Assembly: GCA_032622095.1 (NCBI GenBank)
Contig: CP136065.1
Location: 155,193,577 to 155,257,576 of the forward strand
DNA: 64,000 nucleotides
From: Siphonodentalium dalli
Taxonomy: Eukaryota > Mollusca > Scaphopoda > Gadilida > Siphonodentaliidae
Reading direction: 5' to 3'
Below the pieces are notes generated by a model that saw only the letters and a list, made by a program, of their open reading frames with translations, made no database searches and had not been told where the DNA came from. Made by a program: the position numbers and the translations under genes. Each line of letters begins with the position of its first letter. Positions within the stretch are counted from its first letter, which is position 1. Positions 55,750 to 64,000 of the stretch are shown one piece after another.

Positions 55750-56260
55750 CAGGGACGTGGCTGGAGGGTATCCAATGTTGGGGCGTCCACCTTGGAATTT
55801 CCAACCGCACCATCCCCTTGAAACAGACCAAACTCATGTACAAGGCCTGGGCTTTGGTTTTCCCCAACTGCATGACATATTATAGCTCTAGATTGTATAC
55901 CATTCTGAAGTGAATTGATCAGTAGCCTTTGATTGGCCACCATGCAAACCGGGAGAGAAACTCAGGATACATGGGCCCAGTGAGAAAATGTGGATATCTG
56001 AACCTGAAAATTGCAAAAAACATATAGACTGGCTTCAAGATTCCCAAGTGTTGGAAGTTTCCAACCTGGCGCCCCACCCCCACAAGATTGTAAATGTTCC
56101 CAACAGATGGAGAGAGAGATGATTTATTTTGAAAAAGAGCATACATTATTTAATACAAAGCATACTAATTAAATGGAATTAGATTATTTTTCCATTAAAC
56201 CAGTTTCTTGCCAATTGGGGGGGGGGTGTGATATAGAAAACTAGATCACACCTGCTCCCT
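55750..56260 (+). mobile_element. hAT-type MITE, truncated copy
   Basis: It starts CAGGGACGTGGCTGGAGGGT with GGAATTTCCAACCGCACC. It later has CAAGTGTTGGAAGTTTCCAA, as in 52213-53431, and a G run near 56218-56227. The right terminus is not recognised. Confidence 0.55.
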
Positions 56261-56840
56261 ACTAGTACTTCATGTCCACCATCATGAGTTTTGGATCAAC
56301 TCTAAAGAAGAGGTGTCCATTTGTATATGTCAAATATGGTTGATTACATGTTTAAAGTGTAGGAAAGTGCGCAAATGTTAGTCTAAAAACGACAAAATCC
56401 CCACTATTAAATTGTTATCAAATTAAGAGAACAATTTCAACATATTGTTGGTGTTAAATTTCAAACCAATCTATTGTAAGATAAGAAATGTCTGGGCGAC
56501 AAACATGTGTAAATGTCCCCCAGGCGGACTTCAGAGGAGGAAATATGATGGCGCTGGCATTGAAATATTGTCACACCTGGATCTTTCAATAATGTCCAGA
56601 TTAAGTAAATGAATATAACATATCATATTCTCCTGAGGGTAGATTTATATTACCATTGGTCATTTATATAGGCGGGCATGATTATGATACTATACTCATC
56701 GGGACTTTCAATATTTTATTTCTGCCTATTAATGTCACTTAATCTCCCGTATTAGGTATTTATTGTGTTATTTCTTAATATACCTGTTCTATTATGCAAA
56801 TTACATAAGCTACAGTCATTATCTGGTTTAAAATGTCAGA
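56261..56840. other. No gene recognised
   Basis: Interior of the 3.5-kb element. TAAATTTCAAACCAATCT near 56455 resembles hAT-MITE interior sequence. Confidence 0.35.
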
Positions 56841-57390
56841 TACACAAGACGATTTCGGACCCAAGTGCAGAAATCGTTCGAATAAATCTCATGGACAGAA
56901 CCGTCACAGCCATGATCGGTTTGAAATAGAACCGTAACACGCACCCGTGTTGATTACGAGGTCACAGCTCCCAATTATCAACCCCTATCGGGATAATTTC
57001 TCAGCTATTTTACAAAAGAATAACAAGGGTACACTTTATAGTCAGTGTTTGGCTTCAGAATGCGTTTAATATTTTATACGCCACGAAAAACAAAGAAATT
57101 GCGTCCACGTGGCTTGATTTTCAGTGGTTACATGTTGATATTTACGCGTTAACTCGCTAATACCGAGTTAATTGTGGTCTAGAGTTCAGGTTTCGATAAC
57201 ACGGCACTTCTGCAGCCTCTGTTCATTCAGGAAAGTTTAATATATTCAAGATATCTATAATTATGCGTGATTTTGTCACAAAAATTATTATTTTCAATCA
57301 TCAGGAACCGTAACAAATCAGGCAAGAACAATCACACTACCGGCGATAGAACGATTTCCGATGAAACAGTTCCTACACAGTGTCTGGTTG

Positions 57391-58050
57391 GTTAATAGTA
57401 GTTTCGATATTTAAACATATAAAAAACATGCACTCCTCTTGAAATTTCAGACTCATAACAAAACATTGGCACATTGTAAAGCACGTGGTTCCTGGATTGA
57501 ATTTTTTTGGTGGGAGGTAAAAAATGTCAATATTTTTTTCATGCAATTCTGACTCTAGATTATAAATCCCAAATTGAAAGGTCCATTTCATGCTCGACGA
57601 TATGATTTTTTTCATGCAGAAACTTTGCGCAGATGCCAATCCTGGTGATCATGTACTCATTTATCACAATTCGTGGATAGTCAGGGCTGCAGGCCATTAT
57701 ATGTTAAAACTGAGGCCTATGGGAAATAATTACTTCACTGTAAGTTTGTAACCTAAAGAAGAAAAAAAACGTTCGTACTAAAGTAGCGCAGGACGTTAAT
57801 GCACTGAGACAATACTTGCACTAGTTAGCCCAGGAGATATTGGTAGACCTCTGCACCCCCCACCAGGACCCAACTTCACCCACTAATTTTCTTTCTTAAT
57901 GTCTCCTCTAATTTTGTTCGGTTGTTAACAAGAAAAAAAAGTTTTTTATATGCACCAGGTCTCTTTGATCGCCATTATAGTAAAGATCATGTCACACGCG
58001 GTCTTGATTTCCGTTCCATTCGTTATGGTAATATAAAACCCTTACAAATT
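57391..58050. other. No gene recognised
   Basis: Minus-strand open frames of up to 88 residues lack domains. A C-rich stretch lies near 57853. Confidence 0.4.
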
Positions 58051-58057
58051 AGCCAAA

Positions 58058-58930
58058 ACGCTGACACAAAAATCAATATGGCGGCCAAGATGGCCGCCGA
58101 AATGTGAAAATTTGCTATTTTGTTTTGCATTTCACAACCTTTCGTTTGTCTCTGTGTGAAAAAGGTGGCACCATGACGCGATTTTATACAATTATCGTCT
58201 AGAAGAGTCATTGGCGAACACACGGGGAACATAATATACATTCCTTGTTGGAAATGTTTGTCCGATATCACGTTTTCCCGAATACCGGCATAATCCGTTC
58301 AAAGCCAAATCGACGCTAACGCAATGTCTGTTTCGAATCAATGAATGTCATTGCTATCATGACACAACCCAAGCGTATATATGTGCAGGAGATGCTCGAA
58401 CTAGGATTCCTCTTATACCTGAGTTGAGAAATATTCACCCAAATCCAAGATGGCGGCCAAAATGGCCACCAGAAATAGAAAAATTGCCGAAAATCGCTGA
58501 TTTTAACATCAGTGAGAGTTATTGTCACGACAAAATCTGATTACTATTGTGAGTTGGGAACACTGAGGCGAAGAACTGTACTTATATCACATTCAAATAA
58601 AAGTTCCCCAAATCCAAAATGGCGCCAACAATGGTGGACAAATTTTGAAAAATCACCGAAATTCCCTCATTTTCACATCATTGGAGTAATTACCTTGCAT
58701 CTGATGTAGGAAATTGTTTTCCAAATTGAAGATGGCGGCCAAAATGGCGTCCGAAATTTGAAAACACGCTTACATCCCTTCACTTTCTTAGTATTGGCGT
58801 TATTGATACGCGAATTCTACCCACAATTACATGTTCACATGGAACATTGATATGAAGTACATTTGAGTTTGGCCAACTCTCACAGTCAAGATGGCTGTCA
58901 AACTGGCGGCCAAAAATTGAAAAGAAGTCG
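58058..58930 (+). repeat. Repeats with an AAGATGGCGGCC core
   Basis: Pairs of ATGGCGGCC-type words, each followed by GAAAT(T)TGAAAA, occur near 58077, 58449, 58617, 58732 and 58890. Units 2-5 are about 115-170 bases apart and include ATCA-TTGG-GTTATT-like tails. The core matches the YY1 consensus AANATGGCGGC. Unit 4-5 sequence recurs inverted at 62863-63040. Confidence 0.65.
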
Positions 58931-60200
58931 AAATTGTCACATACTAATTTCAACTTTTTGTCATAATATCAATATGAATTGGACGAAATGATACATAAGC
59001 CGTCTATTATTTCCAACATAGGTCGTCACCTTCTGGAAGGACGAAAAACCACAATCATCGCGATGTGGCATTTCGAAATCCATTCTCCACTAAGCGCCCA
59101 TAATGGCCGTAACCGTATATGGGTGCGCCGAATAGTCATATTATGACTTCCAAGAATCAAAACAACAGTACCTGAGCTTATTCTGATTTGCCACATTCAG
59201 CATTATCTGGACCAGCATCCGTCTCTTCGTCCCATTAATCTATCTCGCTCACACCAACACAGTTTTCTTCACTTCTTGGTAAAAGGTTCTCACTAATCGG
59301 AATGTTTCGAACAACACATATGTCGGTGTTAAGTTCACGTGTTTTTCTCGAAAGCTGGGAATTCTTATCATTATTCTTGGCGAACTTCATTCGTGGTAGC
59401 TTATGGAATAATTCAGATGCTACATATGGGATCTGAGCGTCATCTTGCGTGATAAACTAGAAAGGTATGCGGTCTGTGCGTATACTAGCTTCCAGAAGGA
59501 CCTCTCTATCTGCGTATTTTTCAGATTTGTTTACCTATGTGGATAACAAAATGTATATCTGGTGATCTTCCCATCCAGCGACTTCACAATATATGGTCCA
59601 TCAATGGACATATTCACGTACTGATGTAGCCGGACAACTTCTGTATATGGCTTCGAATGTTGAACGCCTAACATTTGACGGATGCCTTTCTGCTAAGGCG
59701 TAGAAGACCATAATGCATAATATACCCACACTTCTTGAGCATGCCCATAAGAACAGTCCTGGTAGCGCCCAGCAATCGTCTCACCGTACAGATCCAAACA
59801 GATAATAACAATACACGTGGTGCTAGCTTGTGGGCATGTGTCATGATAGTGGAAATGAAATTGGACCATGACTGCACCGCCTCTTCTTTGTGCATGTTTT
59901 AGATTCAGACATGATCTCATGTGGCTTTGCTTCCCTTGTATGCTAAGATTGTATCTTCCAATCCGTGTGGAAGCCGTTTTTAATCAACTGGACCAGGCGT
60001 GTGCCATTGGCTACTAGGTTTTAAGCCCCACCAGACTGCACCGCCCCTTCTTTTGGGCATGTTTTAGATTCAGACATGATCTCACGTGGCTTTGCTTCCC
60101 TTGTATGCTAAGATTGTATCTTCCAGTCCGTTTGGAAGCCGTTCTTAATCAATTGGACCAGGCGTGTACCGTTGGCTACTACTTTTTAAGTCCCACCAGA
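58725..60200 (-). repeat. Unknown coding-type repeat, left copy (inverted relative to 60745-63040)
   Basis: Homologous blocks in reverse order to the right copy are: AAGATGGCGGCC ends (58725-58910); a block with GCGATGTGGCATTTCGAAAT and AATGGCCGTAAC (59030-59145); and a coding-like stretch (minus, 59668-59895) with THAHKLAPRVLLL. The protein is not recognised. The copies are well diverged and contain stops, so this is old. Confidence 0.6.
59871..60197 (+). repeat. Tandem duplication, 164 bp
   Basis: ACTGCACCGCC, GCATGTTTTAGATTCAGACA, TTGTATGCTAAGATTGTATC and TGGACCAGGCGTGT occur in two adjacent units (59871 and 60035). It lies within the left copy of the unknown repeat. Confidence 0.9.
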
Positions 60201-60744
60201 CTGGGATGTAGTCTTATGGGCGATGCATTTGATAGTTGATATGTCATACTCACGCTGGGTGGTGGCCGGTATGGTTCAAGAAAGTACAATGCCATCAACA
60301 CAAGGGTGAAATGTTCAACGCGAAGATGATCTAGAGGAATGTTACTTTGATGAGATCTTGCATTCCGTTTATCCTACGTTGGGTACACCAAGCGAGTGAT
60401 TTCTTTGTAACATCACCATTCAAAACCATTGCCCTGCATGATACATATTAACTACTATATTCTAAAGTTATGTAATATAAAGCTATATGACCATAAAGGT
60501 CACGTTCGTGCACCAACGTACACACCCATTGCCGCCGAGACTATACATTGTTCTTTAAACACACAGTGAAATAAATGCACCACAGTTCCTGAAATTTTCT
60601 TGATTAATACCGCCCACATACTGACACTAACCCTGAGAGAGTATAACAACAACGCATGCCTTCATTCCATAAAGACATCACCCTTTAGCCTATCCGACTG
60701 TTCCGGTGAGTCTAGGATAGTATTATCCAGAAAAAATTATACGT
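60201..60744. other. Centre of the inverted pair; no gene recognised
   Basis: Unique sequence lies between the two diverged inverted copies. Confidence 0.4.
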
Positions 60745-61605
60745 ATGTTCAAGTTGATTCAGAACGGCATTGAAACGGATGAGGAAATACAATCTTACCA
60801 CACCAAAAACACCAGCACGCATGACATTCTATGTCTGAAACATGCACCTGATGTAGAGGTGTATACCGTGGCCCATTTCATTCCCATCGTCATTGCGCAT
60901 GTCCACAAACTAGCACCGCGAGTATTGTTCTTCTCTGCTGAGAGCTATTCGACGAGACGACTGCGGGACGTCACAAAGTTTGCTTAGGATCAAGGTCAAG
61001 AAGTGTGACAACTTAGCGAACGTATTGGCATACGTGGACAACTTCGGCAGTTTTTCGAATTTAGCTAGCTGTCGCATTCCCTTGGACAGATGCCTATCCG
61101 CTAAGGAGAAGAGAGTTGAACCATCTATGGAGAAGTGACAAGTTAACTGGAAAGTTCGCCAGGTGTACATGTCGTTATCCCCATGGGGTATGAGAAAGAC
61201 ATACATAGAGATGAACTTCTGTAAGCTTGTATACTTATCGACCATATGCCTTTCTCGTTCAAGATGACGAATAAATCCCATATTTAGCAAGTATTTAAAA
61301 TCTTAAGCTAGACACCGGAAAATTAATTGATTGAAACGTTATGATTAGAGGGACCCTTCTCCCAGGAAGTGTTGAATACTTTGTCGGTGTGATTGACCCA
61401 GATTTATCAGGCAAAGAAATGGAAACTGGTCCAGATCATTAAGGACGTGGCAAGTCAGAATATGTTATCGGGTAATTGTTCTAATATGGCTATTCGGCGC
61501 ACCTACTGTTACGGCCATTATCGGCGCGAAGTATGGAATAGATTTCGAAATGCCACATCGCGATATTAATTGTGGGTGTTCGTACTTCTAGAAGGATACG
61601 AGCAA
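60745..61605 (+). repeat. Unknown coding-type repeat, right copy
   Basis: An 80-residue frame (60745-60987) reads MFKLIQNGIETDEEIQSYHT ... HVHKLAPRVLFFSAE. It aligns with the minus-strand frame at 59668-59895 and with the duplicated block above it (LVQLIKNG-type). The GCGATGTGGCATTTCGAAAT-type block reappears inverted at 61478-61605. I cannot name the protein; it behaves like a decayed transposon ORF. Confidence 0.55.
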
Positions 61606-62285
61606 TGTTATGCGTTTTTATACATTTTAAGTTGAACTAATATATGGTTTGTGTATAGTTTCGTCCATACACATCGTTAATATGATCATATGCAAGGCAT
61701 ATATAGAACGACCCCGGCATAATAGTAACACGACGGACAACGCTAAAAATCGTGCAAATAGTCGGGGAACTATATGCATACATTATATAGTATAGGCCTA
61801 TACGCATGTCAGCGACGCGAATGCTTGATTAATAATGTAGATCGTTTTGGATGCCAGTGGACTTCGATAATTAGATATGCCTTATTATTATCCATCCCTT
61901 AACTAACACCATTTCCGATTGGGCAAAAGCCGCCACGTGATAGTCCTGGAAAAAGTCATATTGGACTCCCGAAAGTCATATTGGACTCCCGACTGTACAA
62001 TATGACTTTTGATATTGGACTCTGTGACGTCACGAATTAACTCTATTACGAAATGAATCGTTGAAATTGTGATGCGCGCGCAACATTGATGGATTTTAGC
62101 AGACGTTTCGCTTCCGCATTGAGTTTTTTCTCACTTCCGTGTTTACTTTTCCAAATCATGCTTTCTGATGATCAATATACGGTACAGGCTTTTATAGAGA
62201 ATTAAGTGCCGACAAATACCAAAAATAACCACAACAGTTTTATTTCCAAAATTAGGATAAACATTCAGATGGATAATAAAAATGT
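61606..62285. other. No gene recognised; short direct repeats
   Basis: AAGTCATATTGGACTCCCGA occurs twice near 61955-61993, and CAATATGACTTTTGATATTG is its inverse. It interrupts the right copy of the unknown repeat. Confidence 0.45.
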
Positions 62286-62432
62286 CATTATACAATGTTG
62301 TGTATACAGTATGAGTTTTTCTTGTACTCGTCCAGGTTGTGTTGAAAAGTGTCTCGTCCAATATGACTTTTCACCACAACCTGGACTCGTACAAGAAAAA
62401 CTGTACACAACTGTACACAACATTGTATAATA
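62286..62432. repeat. Foldback element, about 55-base arms
   Basis: ATTATACAATGTTGTGTATA ... GTTTTTCTTGTACTCGTCCA GGTTGTG is mirrored by CACAACCTGGACTCGTACAA GAAAAACTGTACACAAC ... ACATTGTATAAT. The loop contains CCAATATGACTTTT, also seen near 61955-62010. Confidence 0.85.
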
Positions 62433-62862
62433 ACTTTATAATATAGCCTATCGGCCTTTGATAATAAAAGCCTCTTATATATTGCAATTAAGCGAAGACG
62501 ACATGACACGTTCAGTCATGTCTGGATTCTGGCCGCAGAGACAAATGACGTTTTGACGCCGTAACTGCCTTCAGTTAGCTAACAAAGGAAACTGATCTAA
62601 TCTGAACCTTTGCAGGACATATTCATAACAACTTACTGTTTATAAATAAATAAATACTTCAGTGAATTTGTGAAACCACTGCCGGAAGTCACGTGATTTT
62701 TTCGCGAAAATGTTGTGTGAATAAAAATTTCTCCTTCACGGTATACTGTAATTTATGTGTGACGTCACAAGTACGCGCGCCCACCTGTTATCTATACACG
62801 ACCGAGCTCGGGCGCGCAAGCGCGCCTAGCGGGGTCGTTATCAATTTCTATTCAATTTCTGG

Positions 62863-63040
62863 ACTCCAGTTTAGCTGCCATCTTGACCTTGAGTATCAAT
62901 TGCCAAACTCAAATGAATATTCATATCAATAATCAATATCAACATGTAATGGTGGGTATAATTCGCGAAACAATAACGCCCATCGTAAGAAAGTAAAGGA
63001 ATGTAGGCGTGTTTTCAAATATCAGCCGCCAGTACACACA
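62863..63040 (-). repeat. Inverted copy of the AAGATGGCGGCC repeat
   Basis: In reverse complement it reads TTTGAAAACACGCCTACATT, CTTTACTTTCTTACGATGGG CGTTATTG, ATTACATGTTGATATTG, TTTGAGTTTGGCAATTG and GTCAAGATGGCAGCTAAACT, matching 58745-58905. Confidence 0.75.
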
Positions 63041-63119
63041 ATTATTTTGTTTTTATTTATTTTTGTTTTTTTATTTTTTAATATGAATTTAATGTTTTTT
63101 AAATTTAATATATTTGTTT

Positions 63120-63720
63120 TCAGAATTTTTTTTTTATTTTTAATTTTTTTTTAATTTTAAATTGTTTTAATTAAATTTTAAATTGTTTTAATTAAATTTT
63201 TTGTTTCTGGCGGAAACATTTACCCGTAGAAATCCCCCCTTCCTAGGAACGACAGACAACGCATTCTTTGTTTCGTTAAATCTCTCTACGATAACATTGC
63301 ATTGAATTGAAATTAAATTTTAAATTGTTTTAATTAAATTTTTTGTTTCTGGCGGAAAAATTTACCCGTAGAAATCCCCCCTTCCTAGGAACGACAGACA
63401 ACGCATTCTTTATTTCGTGAAATCTCTCTACCATAACATTGCATTGAATTGAAATTAAATTTTTAATTGTTTTAATTAAATTTTTTGTTTCTGGCGGAAA
63501 AATTTACCCGTAGAAATCCCCCTTCCTAGGAACGACAGACAACGCATTCTTTGTTTTGTGAAATCTCTCTACGATAACATTGCATTGAATTGAAAACAAA
63601 CGCTTCCCGTCGGGAAATCTCTCTGCATAATATTTCGAGTATGCCGTACCCGTCCTAATGTCGTGAAATCTCTCTGCATAATATTTCGAGCGATAACATT
63701 GCATTCAACGCTTCCCATCG
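63120..63720 (+). repeat. Satellite, 142-bp unit, about 3 copies plus partial unit
   Basis: Units contain AATTGTTTTAATTAAATTTT, TTGTTTCTGGCGGAAA, TTTACCCGTAGAAATCCCCC, TTCCTAGGAACGACAGACAA CGCATTCTTT and GAAATCTCTCTACGATAACA TTGCATTGAATTGAAA. GGCGG words fall at 63209, 63351 and 63493. A shorter derivative with GAAATCTCTCTGCATAATAT follows to 63720. Confidence 0.9.
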
Positions 63721-64000
63721 TGAAATTTCAAGCTCAGGCTACAGACTCCCGTCATACAATACAGATAAGTAGATAGCGAAAACGACGCTCTTTATATAGA
63801 CACTGCGGAAAACGAACGCTCTTTATATATGAACGATATTAACTCCGAAGTGCCGATTGCGGTGATTTTGATGATTGGGACGGGAGAAGATGTGCTCTGA
63901 GCTTCTCCAAAACGCGAATACGACGGTGTCCGTGGGATTTTACACTTATATACGATATTTGAGCTCAATCTGAACACGCGTTTTGGATTCCATGAAGTAC
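63721..64000. other. No gene recognised
   Basis: GCTCTTTATATA occurs twice (63788 and 63819). It could be TATA-like, but no gene is attached within the window. Confidence 0.35.

Larger units (their letters stand above)
53858..57390. mobile_element. TIR transposon, 3.5 kb, about 80-bp ends and 8-bp target duplication
   Basis: Element 53866-57382 begins CACTGTGTAGGAACTGTTAC and ends with the inverse, CAGTTCCTACACAGTG. The match continues through ATCGGAAATCGTTCTATCGC and TTCTTGCCTGATTTGT for about 80 bases. TCTGGTTG flanks both sides (53858-53865, 57383-57390). CA...TG ends with an 8-base target fit P-like or hAT-like elements; I cannot choose. Subterminal GACGGTTCT/AGAACCGT motifs recur near both ends. 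No intact transposase is present; the interior is largely filled by other repeats (Helitron-like, tandem and hAT-like). Confidence 0.85.

Noticed and set aside
63981-64000. Gene start near the window end linked to GCTCTTTATATA motifs
   Set aside because: TATA-like words alone in AT-rich DNA are not evidence of a promoter.

Overview
This is eukaryotic, animal-type DNA: AT-rich, gene-poor and packed with transposable elements, satellites and hairpin-forming miniature elements, with only a few split coding exons. The mix of 2A-bearing LINEs, a Gmr1-type Ty3/gypsy element, Crypton-like debris, galectin-like and PAN/apple-like exons and many MITEs suggests a marine invertebrate, plausibly a lophotrochozoan such as a mollusc. 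That assignment is inference; nothing in the window fixes the species.

Region by region. 0.7-11 kb holds pieces of three non-LTR retrotransposons, all on the minus strand: an ORF1 broken by a frameshift (721-1883), an almost complete ORF2 with endonuclease, reverse transcriptase and a 2A-like motif, split by one stop codon (3908-7531), and an intact ORF1 (9803-10927). 11-23 kb holds foldback elements, degenerate satellites, a periodic CRE-like motif, a Crypton-like recombinase fragment (18338-18610), TTAA-flanked MITEs and one galectin-like exon (20679-20883). 23.2-29.2 kb is a full-length but decayed LTR retrotransposon with matching LTRs, a 5-bp target duplication and the unusual order gag-protease-integrase-RT-RNase H. 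It sits at the end of an older foldback element. 30-44 kb contains a probable first exon of a secreted PAN/apple-like protein (32567-32890) and several well-delimited MITEs, some nested.

The most unusual object is at 44277-53626. Four nearly identical 1.93-kb units, each with its own GGGTGATTCTCC terminal inverted repeats, are joined head to tail by short palindrome-rich spacers. The whole array is flanked by one AAAG target duplication and lies in a dispersed repeat whose unoccupied paralogue is at 2196-2636. The last unit carries a nested hAT-type element with an 8-bp target duplication. Next comes a 3.5-kb element with about 80-bp inverted repeats and an 8-bp target duplication (53866-57382), which itself contains Helitron-like and hAT-like insertions. 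58-63 kb carries AAGATGGCGGCC-type repeats and two diverged copies of an unknown coding repeat in inverted order. The last kilobase is a 142-bp satellite.

No operon-like or pathway-level cooperation between genes is visible. The organisation is that of nested mobile elements around isolated host exons.
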